From positions 1-64,000 of IMG/VR virus record IMGVR_UViG_3300008116_000054: a stretch of 64,000 nucleotides of DNA; one strand, 5' to 3'. The translations under genes were made by a program, and so were the position numbers. Shown here one piece after another: positions 22,601-31,520 of the stretch. The stretch is from a virus. Position 1 is the first letter of the stretch, and each line of letters begins with the position of its first letter. The notes under the pieces were generated by a model. That model saw only the letters and a list, made by a program, of their open reading frames with translations. It was not told the origin of the DNA and made no database searches.

Positions 22601-25166
22601 AACCGGAGTCGCCCAAGGTAGACTCGCTAGCTGAAGTGTAGACTGCTTTGTTTCCGTACTGATCCTTGACTATCACGTTGAAGTAGTACTGCGTGTTGTA
22701 CGACAAACCCGTCGCCGAGTAGGTGGTGGTGTTCGCGGTGTAGCCCATTATAAGCGTACCGTTCGTCTCCGCGTTTGCCACGGTCGAGATGTTGTTGGAT
22801 GTCGAGCGGTACACAGCGTACGTCACGTTGCTGCCGGTAGAGTAGTTGTCTGTCGCTGCTGTCCACGAAACCTCGATCTCGGTCTCTGACACTGCTACGG
22901 CAGATATTATGCCAGAGTTTCCAGGAACAGGCGCCGAAGTGTCTGCGATCGTCTTCTGGCTTATCGCAGAGTAGGCGACCTTGTTGCCGTACTCGTCTTT
23001 GGCCACCACGTTGAAGTAGTAGGTCGTGTCTGGCACAAGGCCGGTAAGCTGGTAGGTTCTAGGAGTGTTCGCGTAGTCTCTGATCAGCGTGCCGTTCGTC
23101 TCTGCGTCTGCTACGGTAGAGATGTTGTCGGAGGTCGAGTAGTAGACCGCGTAGGATATGTTCAGCGATGTGCTGTAGTTGTCTGTCGCGGCGGTCCACG
23201 ACACGGAGATCTGCGTGAGATTTAAAGCAGAGACCGACAGGACGCCCGGCGAAGGAGCGGATGTGTCTGCCTGAGTAGAGGTGCTGGACGAAACGTACGC
23301 GGCCTTTACTGCGAACTCGTCCTGGGCCACCACGTTGAAGTAGTATGTCGTATCTGGCACAAGGTCGTTTATGGTGTGGCTGCTTATGTCTGCCGTAAAA
23401 TTGAGCGCTCGCGTACCGTTGGCCGCGGCGTTGGCAGCGGTGCCGATGTTGTTGGATGTAGAGTAGTAGACCGCGTAGGATATGAGGTCGCCTGTGCTGT
23501 AGTTGTCGGTGGCTTTCTGCCAGTTTACTGTCACAGACGATACGCCGACGTTCGAGAAACTGAGGGCACCAGATCCGCCTGGAACAGGAGCGGTTGTGTC
23601 TGCCTGAGCGCCGGTGTTCCTGGTCGTGTACAGCGTCTTGTTTCCTGCGGCGTCTTTTACGGCCACGTTTATGTGGTACTGACGACCTGGGTAGAGGTTC
23701 GTTATGGTGTACGAGCTTACGTCGGCCGTGTAAGCCATGGCGATCGTGCCGTTTGCCTCAAAGTCTTCTACGGTCGAAACGTTGGCGAGGGTCGAGTAGC
23801 GCACCTCGTACTGAAGGCCAGAAGGAAGACTGATGTTGTCGATGGCTTTTTCCCAGGACACGGAGATCGACGTCATGGTTGATGCTGTGACGGTTATGGT
23901 CTTGCTCGAGATCACGAGCGGACTGTACACGTCAGAAGCGGTCAGAGCAACCGAGTACGAGTAGATGTTTCCGGCGTTCGACGAAGGGACGTCGCTGCTG
24001 TAAGGTGCGGTCACGACCATGCTCGAAAGGTTCGAAGCGAGCGCGACCGAGTAGCCGAAGTATGTCGCAAGATCTGCATCAGAAGGAACGATCCTCTGCG
24101 CCTGAGACCATGTGCCTGATGATCTTCTGAAAACGTAGGCCGAACCAGACTCCGCCGATGCGACCGTGTCGCCTTCCCACACGCCTACTAGGACCGTGTC
24201 GCCGTCGAAGGACGTGGACACTGCGTGCGCCATGTACTCGGCAGTAGAGCCAGAAGAGGACTTAAGGAGACCTCCCTCTACCGACCACGTGGTCGACGTG
24301 CGCTTCAGCACACAGAGCGCAGAGAGATTTGCGGTGTTGCTGTCGTCGGCCGACGAGGCTCCGACGGCCAGAGTGGTGCCGTCAGATGACATCGACACCG
24401 AGTAGCCAAAGTAGTTTCCTGAAGAAGCCTGAACCGCCGTTATCTTCTGCTGCTGAGCCCATGTCCCAGAGGACCTGAGATAAACATACACAGCGCCCTG
24501 AGGGTTTGAGCCCGTGAACTCGCCTATCGCTCCCACCGCTATGTAGTTTCCGTCGTACGACATCGATATAGAGTGACCGAAGACGTCGCCGAAAGATGAG
24601 TCGGATCCGTTCAGTTTCTGAGCGTAAGCATACGAGGTGCCGTTGTGCACGTACGTGTAGACCGTGCCCGAGTCTGGGTTTACGCCGGACTTGTCGCCCC
24701 TGGTCGCGCCGACAGCGATAATGTCGCCTGTGCCAGATACGGCAACGCTGATGCCGAAGTTGTCGTCTGCGCCTTCGTCAGGATTAGAGATTGCCTGCAC
24801 GAGCGACCATGTTCCGCCTGAGAGCTTGTAGACGTAAGCCGCGCCTTGGTCCGCAGCGGCGCCGTCGACAGACATAACACCTACGACCAGCGTGGTTCCG
24901 TCGTATGACAGAGCGACCGCGTAGTCTAGGTAATCGTCGTTGCTGCTGCTTGGGGTGATTATGGACGCGCTCTGGGACCATGCTCCACCAGACTTGGTGA
25001 GTATCCTTACTGCGCCGTTTGCTTGGTTTGAGGAACTTGAAACGTACGATACGGCCGCAGCCATCGTGTTTCCGTCTGCAGATATCGCGACCGAGCTTCC
25101 GTAATGGTTTCCGCCGACAGAGTTTGAAGCCGATATCTTCTCGAGGTAGGTGGCCGTGAAGCTCAT
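19611..25166 (-). CDS. Giant adhesin / tail fibre: beta-propeller plus 12 fibronectin-III domains
   Basis: 1851 residues. Residues 1 to about 405 hold seven FG-GAP-like repeats (pattern Y.GYSVSMS.DGTTLAVGA...G.VYVY), consistent with one seven-bladed propeller. Then 12 FN3 domains of about 110 residues each, every one starting with a P.PG.SG linker and containing ISVSW..ATDN, AVY.STSNNIST and TTYYFNV..KD..GNK. A final domain of about 135 residues has no recognised fold. Probably a virion receptor-binding or attachment protein; the propeller may be the tip or the base. A terminator lies between it and the upstream tail-fibre gene. Confidence 0.85.
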   Translation of the reverse strand: MSFTATYLEKISASNSVGGNHYGSSVAISADGNTMAAAVSYVSSSSNQANGAVRILTKSGGAWSQSASIITPSSSNDDYLDYAVALSYDGTTLVVGVMSVDGAAADQGAAYVYKLSGGTWSLVQAISNPDEGADDNFGISVAVSGTGDIIAVGATRGDKSGVNPDSGTVYTYVHNGTSYAYAQKLNGSDSSFGDVFGHSISMSYDGNYIAVGAIGEFTGSNPQGAVYVYLRSSGTWAQQQKITAVQASSGNYFGYSVSMSSDGTTLAVGASSADDSNTANLSALCVLKRTSTTWSVEGGLLKSSSGSTAEYMAHAVSTSFDGDTVLVGVWEGDTVASAESGSAYVFRRSSGTWSQAQRIVPSDADLATYFGYSVALASNLSSMVVTAPYSSDVPSSNAGNIYSYSVALTASDVYSPLVISSKTITVTASTMTSISVSWEKAIDNISLPSGLQYEVRYSTLANVSTVEDFEANGTIAMAYTADVSSYTITNLYPGRQYHINVAVKDAAGNKTLYTTRNTGAQADTTAPVPGGSGALSFSNVGVSSVTVNWQKATDNYSTGDLISYAVYYSTSNNIGTAANAAANGTRALNFTADISSHTINDLVPDTTYYFNVVAQDEFAVKAAYVSSSTSTQADTSAPSPGVLSVSALNLTQISVSWTAATDNYSTSLNISYAVYYSTSDNISTVADAETNGTLIRDYANTPRTYQLTGLVPDTTYYFNVVAKDEYGNKVAYSAISQKTIADTSAPVPGNSGIISAVAVSETEIEVSWTAATDNYSTGSNVTYAVYRSTSNNISTVANAETNGTLIMGYTANTTTYSATGLSYNTQYYFNVIVKDQYGNKAVYTSASESTLGDSGSPVPGNSGTIAATPMSERRIDLSWTAATDNLVAASALEYAVYLSSSNNISTVANMESNGTKVMDFTADTTYKMVGSLTKDTQYYFNVMVRDVAGNKAAYSMTNATTQADTTVPVLGSPTSIAVTNLADISLTLSWNRSSDNYDISTALVYKVYRSTSNVLTSINQTETNGTLIGTGINIETFNVTGLTPATTYYFNVIVSDSSGNKSLYSSVNATTATDAQAPTPGGSGNVSTSGITVSSINVSWAAASDNITATASLQYALYRSTSNNISTVADAETNGVVVMNYTANTTSFTASGLVPATSYFFNVVVRDATGNKSAYVPSSAMTQADITPPVPGSSGTISVSYVTKSSLVLSWTKAVDNHTAQSGLRYEVRRSTSNNIGTVATFRNGTVVRAFTTDINTVSVEGLLPNTQYYFNVLVMDAFGNRAVYSMANATTLVDAQGPTPGNSGLISFTGTTLQETVVSWARASDEATYFEDLEYALYYSTSPNISTVAGAETNGTLVMDYDLYASPYPMTDLTPGTTYYFNVIARDEQGNKSAYSMSNVSMLPDVTAPVPDNSGTILPNDTTTSSVTLRWFKAVDNVTEEQDMMYAVYRSMSNNMTTVNQTETNGTKIMDWAADVLELEISDLTPSYTYYFNVLARDEAGNKAAYSTAKVTTVSDTSVPSPGGSGVLGASLVTPSTVTVSWTKGTDNVTDAGFLMYGVYYSKLNNISTIADIDANGTLARPFSRDIAVQTVTGLDSDETYYFNVMIRDSAGNRSCYSTVQATTLEDIEAPVPGGSGVITASNVGLTGMILSWNPAVDNASSPPNLQYQVRISSLNNISTVVSAEANGTIVSAYSSLTYATVSGLNSGETYYFNVIVKDAKGNKSIYATKTQRTRNDVVEVPSTPVAVNQAVVVESSIDKIKTLPQVVSNPTLSKPRNWAKVHIIYKSTTSAKRVVVSITDFSQMLGTFRAKNAEIFAVHKVIVEDANNNFVTVPASFIMNANNWNIDVD
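19960..23920 (-). repeat. Twelve tandem FN3-coding repeats
   Basis: About 330 bases per unit. The units keep the motifs STSNNIST, ETNGT and YYFNV but differ at many silent and coding positions, so they are old duplications. FN3 repeats in phage proteins are known to be exchanged between phages. Confidence 0.85.
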
Positions 25167-25260
25167 CTCAGGTTCCTTTTATTTATAAGCCATGGAACTG
25201 GCAGATGCAACAATCCACGGCGTATAGTTCTGTTTAACGCGTGCGGTCTTTAAACTGGTG

Positions 25261-25293
25261 TAAAAATGGGGCACCCCGCGCAGGGGTACCCCA
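25261..25293 (-). terminator. Rho-independent terminator after the repeat tail fibre
   Basis: Read on the minus strand: an 11-bp GC-rich stem with one mismatch (TGGGGTACCCC / GGGGTGCCCCA), a 5-base loop, then TTTTTA. It separates the 25301-28513 fibre gene from the adhesin gene. Confidence 0.85.
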
Positions 25294-25300
25294 CTAAGGG

Positions 25301-28300
25301 TTACGAGTAGCGGTACATCACGCGAACGACGTCGCCTGCGACCAGCTCTTCTTCTTCACCTACGACAAGGCTTCCTGCGAAGGTGATGCGAGTTACGCCA
25401 CCTACAACCGATACTGTGTAGTCGTCACCTGCGTGAGCGACCAGACGATCAACGGTCATCAGGATGGATTTCTCGATCGCCTGATGAGAGAGGTTGATGT
25501 ATCCGTTGGTGATGTTTGTCGAGCTGAGGACGAACTTCTCTTTCTCGTGTACGATCGCTTCGAGTGCGTCGATCGCGCTCTGGAGAGCGGCGTCGGCGGT
25601 CGAGCGGGTCGAAGCTTCGGCTGCAACTTCTGAATCGGTGTATGCTTTAGCATCTTTGAGTGCTTTAGCAACCGAACCAGCGACGTTGTCTGCACCTTCG
25701 AGGACGTCTAAACGGCCATCAAGAGCGTTGTCAGCAGCGATACGGGCAGATTCTTCGGCGGTGACTTCTGAATCGGTGTAAGCCTTAGCATCTTTGAGTG
25801 CCTTAGCAACCGAGCCAGCGACAGTGTCTGCGCCTTCGAGGATGTCTAAGCGGCCGTCGAGGGCGTCGATGTTGCTCTGAAGCACGCCGTCAGCAGCGAT
25901 GCGGGCGGTCTCTTCTGCGGAGACTTCCTGATCGGTGTAGGCTTTGGCATCTTTGAGCGCTTTGGCTACGGAGCCAACGACGTTGTCTGCGCCTTCGAGG
26001 ACATCAAGTCTTCCGTCGAGGGCGTTATCTGCAGCGATACGAGCAGATTCTTCTGCGTCGATGTTGCCTTGCAGCGTGCCGTCTGCCGCGATGCGAGCAG
26101 ATTCTTCAGCAGAAACCTCAGAGTCGGTGTATGCTTTGGCATCTTTCAATGCTTTGGCTACAGAACCAACTACTGTATCAGCGCCTTCGAGGACGTCAAG
26201 TCTTCCATCGAGTGCGTTATCGGCGGCGATGCGAGCAGATTCTTCAGCGGAGACAGCGGCGATACGTGCAGAGGTCTCTACGTCGGTGTAGTCTTTGGCG
26301 TCTTTGAGTGCCTTAGCAACGGAACCAACTACTGTATCAGCGCCTTCGAGGACGTCTAAGCGACCGTCGAGAGCGTTGTCGGCGGCGATACGTGCGGATT
26401 CTTCTGCGGAGACTGCAGCGATACGAGCAGATTCTTCTGCGTCGATGTCACCCTGAAGGGCATTGTCGGCAGCGATTCGTGCGGACTCTTCTGCGGTGAC
26501 TTCCTGGTCAGTGTAAGCTTTGGCGTCTTTCAAGGCCTTAGCTACGGAACCGACTACGGTATCAGCGCCTTCGAGGACGTCTAAGCGACCATCGAGGGCA
26601 TTGTCAGCCGCGATACGAGCAGATTCTTCGGCGTCGATGTCACCCTGAAGGGCATTGTCGGCAGCGATACGGGCGGACTGCTCGCTGGCGATGTTGTTTG
26701 CAACGGTGACTGCAAAGTTCTCGTCTTCGTTGATGGCGTCAGCGAGTTCTTTGAGTGTGTCGAGCAGAGCAGGAGCACCGTTTACTAGAGCTGAAACTTC
26801 AGAGTCAGTGTAAGCCTTAGCATCTTTCAGTGCTTTGGCTACGGAACCGACTACGGTGTCTGCACCTTCAAGGACGTCGAGGCGGCCATCAAGAGCGTTG
26901 TCGGCAGCGATACGTGCGGACTCTTCTGCAGAGACAGCTGCGATACGTGCGGATTCTTCTGCGGAAACCTCAGAGTCGGTGTAGTCTTTGGCATCTTTGA
27001 GGGCTTTGGCTACGGAACCTGCTACGGTATCGGCACCTTCAAGGATGTCTAAGCGGCCATCGAGGGCATTGTCAGCAGCGATGCGGGCGCTTTCTTCTGC
27101 GTCTACTTCCTGGTCTGTGTAAGCCTTAGCATCCTTGAGGGCCTTAGCTACGGAACCAACTACAGTATCGGCACCTTCAAGGGTGTCAAGACGACCGTCG
27201 AGGGCGTTATCGGCTGCGATACGAGCAGATTCTTCAGCAGAGACTGCAGCGATGCGGTCGCTGATCTCTTGGTCGAGGTCGCCGCGGAGGTCGAGGGTGT
27301 AGCCGTCCAAGGAGTCGATCTGACCCTGAAGGTCGGTGTCGATGGCGTCTGCGTATGCTTTGGCATCTTTCAGTGCTTTGGCGATAGAGCCAACTACCGT
27401 GTCGGCACCTTCGATGATGTCGAGGCGGCCGTCGAGGGAGTTATCAGCTGCGATACGGGCAGATTCTTCAGCAGAGACTGCAGCGATACGGGCGGACTCT
27501 TCTGCGGAAACCTCAGAGTCGGTGTAGTCTTTGGCATCTTTCAAGGCCTTAGCTACGGAGCCGGCTACGGTATCAGCGCCTTCGAGGATGTCAAGTCTTC
27601 CGTCGAGGGCGTTGTCGGCTGCGATACGGGCAGATTCTTCGGCAGTGACTTCTTGATCGGTGTAGTCTTTGGCATCTTTCAATGCCTTAGCTACGGAACC
27701 AGCAGTACTGTCGTTGCCTTCGAGGATGTCTAGGCGTCCGTCAAGGGCGTTGTCTGCGGCGATACGAGCGCTTTGCTCGGCGTCGTCGGCTGCGACACGT
27801 GCAGATTCTTCGGCAGAGACCTCAGAGTCGGTATAAGCCTTAGCGTCTTTCAGCGCTTTGGCTACAGAACCTACTACAGTATCAGCACCTTCAAGGATGT
27901 CTAAGCGACCGTCAAGGGCGTTGTCAGCGGCGATACGGGCTGATTCTTCTGCGTCGAGGTCTAAGCCGCTTGCGTTTTGAAGGGCGGTGATGTCGCCGCT
28001 TAGTCCTGCGATCTGGTTAGCAATCGAAGTTGCGAAGCTCTCGTCGTCGCCGATAGCTGCAGCCAGCTCGTTCAGCGTGTCGAGGAGGCCTGGGGCTCCA
28101 TCAACGAGGTCTGAGATCTTTTGGTCAGCGTAGGCTTTGGCATCTTTAAGCGCTTTGGCTACGGAACCAGAAGTACTGTCGTTGCCTTCGAGGACGTCTA
28201 AGCGACCATCAAGTGCATTGTCGGCTGCGATACGGGCAGATTCTTCTGCGGCGATCGCTGCTGCACGAGCAGATTCTTCGGCGTTGATCTCGTCGTCTAC

Positions 28301-28513
28301 GTACTTCTTGCGAACGAGGTCGTTCTGTGCGCTTGGGTCAACAGACAACTTAGGAGCGATGCTGAACTGCCACTCGTTGCTGCTGTTGAAATGAAAAAGG
28401 GTACGGTCTGAACCGTCAGTGTTCTTTACTCTAAACCCCTGACCGTTCAACAGTTGAAGCTTAAGGCCGTCTATGGCATTATCTTCAATAAACTTCTTTT
28501 TAATTTGTGACAT
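25301..28513 (-). CDS. Tail fibre with 14 tandem coiled-coil repeats
   Basis: 1070 residues from ATG 28513 (GGGAG upstream; a GTG at 28543 is less likely). N-terminal about 75 residues (EDNAIDGLKLQLLNGQGFR..., SSNEWQFSIAPKLS) resemble phage fibre proteins that present a decorated core. The body is 14 copies of a roughly 45-65 residue unit with AEESARIAADNALDGRLD, LEGADT and GSVAKALKDAKAYTD, forming a long triple coiled coil. The C-terminus (about 85 residues, ending VAGDVVRVMYRYS) is a beta domain like that of the next protein. Probably a long virion fibre; the tip domain would bind the receptor. Confidence 0.85.
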   Translation of the reverse strand: MSQIKKKFIEDNAIDGLKLQLLNGQGFRVKNTDGSDRTLFHFNSSNEWQFSIAPKLSVDPSAQNDLVRKKYVDDEINAEESARAAAIAAEESARIAADNALDGRLDVLEGNDSTSGSVAKALKDAKAYADQKISDLVDGAPGLLDTLNELAAAIGDDESFATSIANQIAGLSGDITALQNASGLDLDAEESARIAADNALDGRLDILEGADTVVGSVAKALKDAKAYTDSEVSAEESARVAADDAEQSARIAADNALDGRLDILEGNDSTAGSVAKALKDAKDYTDQEVTAEESARIAADNALDGRLDILEGADTVAGSVAKALKDAKDYTDSEVSAEESARIAAVSAEESARIAADNSLDGRLDIIEGADTVVGSIAKALKDAKAYADAIDTDLQGQIDSLDGYTLDLRGDLDQEISDRIAAVSAEESARIAADNALDGRLDTLEGADTVVGSVAKALKDAKAYTDQEVDAEESARIAADNALDGRLDILEGADTVAGSVAKALKDAKDYTDSEVSAEESARIAAVSAEESARIAADNALDGRLDVLEGADTVVGSVAKALKDAKAYTDSEVSALVNGAPALLDTLKELADAINEDENFAVTVANNIASEQSARIAADNALQGDIDAEESARIAADNALDGRLDVLEGADTVVGSVAKALKDAKAYTDQEVTAEESARIAADNALQGDIDAEESARIAAVSAEESARIAADNALDGRLDVLEGADTVVGSVAKALKDAKDYTDVETSARIAAVSAEESARIAADNALDGRLDVLEGADTVVGSVAKALKDAKAYTDSEVSAEESARIAADGTLQGNIDAEESARIAADNALDGRLDVLEGADNVVGSVAKALKDAKAYTDQEVSAEETARIAADGVLQSNIDALDGRLDILEGADTVAGSVAKALKDAKAYTDSEVTAEESARIAADNALDGRLDVLEGADNVAGSVAKALKDAKAYTDSEVAAEASTRSTADAALQSAIDALEAIVHEKEKFVLSSTNITNGYINLSHQAIEKSILMTVDRLVAHAGDDYTVSVVGGVTRITFAGSLVVGEEEELVAGDVVRVMYRYS
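25600..28310 (-). repeat. Tandem repeat array in the fibre gene
   Basis: Fourteen units recognisable by the AKALKDAKAYTD-coding block. Synonymous positions vary between units, which limits recombination between them, but adjacent units remain similar enough for unequal exchange that would change fibre length. Confidence 0.85.
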
Positions 28514-28542
28514 ATCGGAGACTCTCCCAGTGAGGTTGTGCA

Positions 28543-28944
28543 CTAGGAGTATTCTATCACGAGACTATCGCCTTCCTCTAAAAGACCGTCTAATCCCATT
28601 CCGCCCCATGTTATGGTCGCGGGAGATACTACTGTGAAATCTTGAGCGTAGATCTGGGCTGGTCCGCCCTGAGGAAAAATCTTAGTTCTTGAAGGGTACT
28701 GGATCATCTTTGAAACTGTTAGAGTTTTTGTAAGAAGATTTGCTGCAGTAACGACAACAGTCTCTGAGAAAGACGTATCGTTCAAGCGTATGATCCCGCC
28801 TGTTCTAGCGATGTTTATTGAGTTGGTGTTTACATTGATCCACAGCTGGTTCTCAGCAGGAGAAGATGGATCTGTTGTGCGGATCTGTAGGGCCTTCTCA
28901 GACACGCCGTCTTCTTGCTTTGTTAAATGTACTTTCCTAGTCAT
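28543..28944 (-). CDS. Fibre-associated virion protein, 133 aa
   Basis: Begins MTRKVHLTKQEDG and has an RTTDPSSPAENQLWINVNT segment typical of fibre-linked proteins. Its last 75 residues (ETVVVTAANL..., ITWGGMGLDGLLEEGDSLVIEYS) follow the same strand order as the C-terminus of the 1070-aa fibre. Likely a homologous tip or connector domain. A TATAAATA box lies about 105 bases upstream inside the previous gene. Confidence 0.65.
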   Translation of the reverse strand: MTRKVHLTKQEDGVSEKALQIRTTDPSSPAENQLWINVNTNSINIARTGGIIRLNDTSFSETVVVTAANLLTKTLTVSKMIQYPSRTKIFPQGGPAQIYAQDFTVVSPATITWGGMGLDGLLEEGDSLVIEYS

Positions 28945-29657
28945 GATATGACCAACCCGCCAGTGCTAAAGTATCTCCAAGCGGTACCGTCGTAGAAAGC
29001 CGGCTGACTGGTTTCGCCGTCTTTAACGAAGACCCACGGTAACGTATTATTTATACTCACAGGGCTCGTAGGTAAGCTGTTCTTCTCGTACACTGACATA
29101 TAACTAAGCGAACCTGAGTCCTGCTGCTGAACAGTGCTGAAAAGTACGTCGTCCTGCTGGTTGACGATCTTGAACGCTGGAAACGGTGTTGAAGCCGTTT
29201 CGGTGTAGAACTCGCCAGCGTCGGTTACGCCCAGACCAAACATATACCCGCTGTCGCTTGCCACGAAGATCTTGCTTATGTCTACGCCTTCGGAGCTGGG
29301 TGGACTTACCATGATCAGCTCTCCGTCGGAGTTCACCTCTATAGATGCTATGGAGTCGTCTGGCCTGGTGAACTGCCAGTACGTCACTATGCCTGACTCT
29401 TCTTCGTCCATGAGCCTAGTGTAGAGCTCGCCTTCGTCGGTCGCCTTAACCTCCCAGCGCCCTACGGGACTAGACAGTATCACCGAGGTCGGTGAGGCGC
29501 CGATCCTTAGGACGATGTCTCCGTCCTGGTTCAGAAGGTTAGACGCCTGCGTCAGGAACGCGAGCTTCTTTAACGCGTCTAGCACGTTCAATGAACCAAG
29601 ACCGCTTCCGGATACCGGAATAGACTCAGCGGTCGGTGTAAAGAACGTGTTAAACAT
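28941..29657 (-). CDS. Virion/tail protein of unknown function, 238 aa
   Basis: Stop and start overlap both neighbours by 4 and 1 bases. Beta-rich with repeated ...F.ASDSGYMFGLGVTDAGEFYTET-type strands and a C-terminal PAFYDGTAWRYFST segment, commonly found at the end of phage tail proteins. Context (between fibre genes) suggests a baseplate or fibre component. Confidence 0.6.
   Translation of the reverse strand: MFNTFFTPTAESIPVSGSGLGSLNVLDALKKLAFLTQASNLLNQDGDIVLRIGASPTSVILSSPVGRWEVKATDEGELYTRLMDEEESGIVTYWQFTRPDDSIASIEVNSDGELIMVSPPSSEGVDISKIFVASDSGYMFGLGVTDAGEFYTETASTPFPAFKIVNQQDDVLFSTVQQQDSGSLSYMSVYEKNSLPTSPVSINNTLPWVFVKDGETSQPAFYDGTAWRYFSTGGLVIS
29048..29055 (-). promoter_or_regulatory. 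T4-like late promoter box TATAAATA
   Basis: TATAAATA preceded by G on the minus strand, internal to the 238-aa gene and about 105 bases upstream of the 28543-28944 gene. Identical to the T4 late consensus. Promoter activity is not shown. Confidence 0.45.
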
Positions 29658-30406
29658 TAACCGACCTCCCAGATCCTAGCTTCAGCACTTCCTGAGTGGT
29701 TGTGCACGAGCCATATGCTCATCTGAGCGGTGGCAGGGATATAGATCATCTGGTTTATGAAGATCGGCATGCCGTTGACGACAGTCACAGCGTTGCTGAA
29801 TCCCATGTACATGTTCTTGTCTATGGGCATGATGAAGAGGCCCTTGCGAGTGGCAAGCGCGGTAGCGCCGCCTTTAGCCTCTATGGGGCTGTTGCCTACG
29901 CTTATAGCCTGCCCCTGAGCGTTGCCCTGCAGCGAGTCTGATACCCTTGCCTCGTTGAACGTGGTGAAGGTAAGGTTGTCTACGTTTACCGCCATGCTCT
30001 TAGCCTGGCCCGGTGCAGATCTCACGAACTTCAGGATATTGCCCGCTTCGTCGACGGGTATGGTCCTGCGAGCAACGGTCGGCTCTTCCTCGTAGGTCCA
30101 GCGATCGATCTCCTGGATGGGGATCGACGGCCTAGGCTGCTCCGGCGCACTTATGGTCGAGCTGGTTCCGTAGGAAGAGAAATCTATGCGCATGTTGGGG
30201 TTTGGCCCCTGAGGCCCGATGGCAATCTGCGTCTCGGACAGTATCGCCTTTATCTCGCCGACTATGGACGGAAGACTCGGGTTAAGCACGACCACGAACT
30301 GCTTGATCTTGAACGGTGAGGTCGCAGCAACGGTCACAACGCCGTCCGATGTTCCGGTGGCGGTAAAGAACTGCGATGGCACCTCTTTCCAGAATTTCTC
30401 TAGCAT
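29657..30406 (-). CDS. Virion protein of unknown function, 249 aa
   Basis: ATG 30406 (MLEKFWKEVPSQFF) chosen because the longer frame from 30556 covers the previous gene. Beta-rich: repeated small-residue strands with PFKIKQFVVVLNP and a C-terminal MIYIPATAQMSIWLVHNHSG. Likely tail or fibre attachment. No family recognised. Confidence 0.6.
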   Translation of the reverse strand: MLEKFWKEVPSQFFTATGTSDGVVTVAATSPFKIKQFVVVLNPSLPSIVGEIKAILSETQIAIGPQGPNPNMRIDFSSYGTSSTISAPEQPRPSIPIQEIDRWTYEEEPTVARRTIPVDEAGNILKFVRSAPGQAKSMAVNVDNLTFTTFNEARVSDSLQGNAQGQAISVGNSPIEAKGGATALATRKGLFIMPIDKNMYMGFSNAVTVVNGMPIFINQMIYIPATAQMSIWLVHNHSGSAEARIWEVG

Positions 30407-30407
30407 A

Positions 30408-30902
30408 TCAGTATCCGAACTCTTCCTCTGGTTGTTTGACTTGAGCTTGCTGTGCTTGCTCGATTCTTCTATGGTTGTACTCAAGCAGCATGGCGATCTC
30501 GCTGTCGGACGGCTGACGCATAGACACATGGCGCATAAGATCTGCAGCCTCTGCATCTGTGAGAGTCTTGTGCAGCTCTGCCTTGGAAGCGTACTTTGCC
30601 TTTATAGACTCCAGTTCCTCAGAAGTCATGTCTTTCATGGTCTTGACGGGGTTTTCCTTGGAGCGCTTCTTGTCTGCTTTTGCCTGGGCGGACGCCTGCT
30701 GGCTAGCGGTACCCTGCAGAGCAGAAGTGTACTCGCGGACGCCTTTGTTCTGCCCTACGTGCTCCAGCTCTTCGCCGGTCCTGGTCTGCTTGCGCTTGAT
30801 GTTGTCTACAGGGTTGTAGAGACCCATGTCCTTGGGGCCGTAGTTGGATTTAACAAGAGACCATTGGCCATTTGGCGATGTGATTATTTTTTCATTAGAC
30901 AT
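30408..30902 (-). CDS. Virion-associated protein with NGQW motif, 164 aa
   Basis: Starts MSNEKIITSPNGQWSLVKSNYG. The NGQW(S/A)LxK motif recurs in two other proteins nearby (31521 and 32517). The rest is charged and helical, with a Gln/Ala-rich end. Its ATG (30902) is overlapped by the end of the HNH gene at 30895. Confidence 0.6.
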   Translation of the reverse strand: MSNEKIITSPNGQWSLVKSNYGPKDMGLYNPVDNIKRKQTRTGEELEHVGQNKGVREYTSALQGTASQQASAQAKADKKRSKENPVKTMKDMTSEELESIKAKYASKAELHKTLTDAEAADLMRHVSMRQPSDSEIAMLLEYNHRRIEQAQQAQVKQPEEEFGY

Positions 30903-31476
30903 ATTTATTACTCTTTATAAGATTGTCTTTCGCCCACATTGGTTGCAAATTAGTATAATGACATGCTTTTCTTAGTTGATCTGAATCGGTTAGATCAAAT
31001 TTACTTAATGGAACTATATGATCTATGTGCCAGCCAGTTAGCGACCAATTTTCCCATGTCATGCCAGGTTGAAATTTAGACTCCAAATAAGTCTTTAATT
31101 CCTCAATTGTACACCCAACATCTCTAACAGCAGAGCCTGATTTAGCTTTGTTCTTTATGGCGCTATTTAATCTTTTTCTTAACAATTTAGTCAACTTATA
31201 TTGTATATCAGAGCGCCTTCTTTCAAGAGATCTTAACCTACATGCCTCTTGGTGTTTGAGCTTATTTTCTAAATAATACTGTTTGTTTTTAAGTAAATGA
31301 TTTTCTCTATTTGCTTTATAATGCTCTTTTGCATATTCTGATCTTTTGTCTTTGTTCGCAGCATGATATGCTTTTTGATATTCAGAAAAACAAGCTTTAC
31401 ATTTAGTTAAACTATAACTATAGAAACAATCTATAGATTTTGTATTTTTACAATTGTTGCAAACAATTACCTGCAT
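30895..31476 (-). CDS. Free-standing HNH homing endonuclease
   Basis: 193 residues. Zinc ribbon CNNCKNTKS...CKACF (C6, C9, C31, C34 approximately), a lysine-rich linker and the HNH block: SAVRDVGCTIEELKTYLE, PGMTWENW, WHIDHIVPL and HYTNLQPMW. Strongly AT-rich compared with the flanking genes, a sign of recent arrival. It stops 8 bases inside the next gene. A TATAAATA box 46 bases upstream of its ATG and AAGGA give it its own expression. Confidence 0.92.
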   Translation of the reverse strand: MQVIVCNNCKNTKSIDCFYSYSLTKCKACFSEYQKAYHAANKDKRSEYAKEHYKANRENHLLKNKQYYLENKLKHQEACRLRSLERRRSDIQYKLTKLLRKRLNSAIKNKAKSGSAVRDVGCTIEELKTYLESKFQPGMTWENWSLTGWHIDHIVPLSKFDLTDSDQLRKACHYTNLQPMWAKDNLIKSNKYV

Positions 31477-31520
31477 ATTTAGAAATCCTTAAGCCACTAT
31501 TAGCTCTTAATAAGACAATA

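Noticed and set aside
25180-25187. TATAAATA as a late promoter of the adhesin gene
   Set aside because: It is only 14 bases before the ATG. A start about 6 bases downstream would cut off the ribosome site AGGAACC, so it cannot serve as drawn. It may be chance.
25600-28310. CRISPR array or diversity-generating template repeats
   Set aside because: The repeats are long, in frame and code for a coiled-coil fibre; no cas genes or reverse transcriptase were seen.
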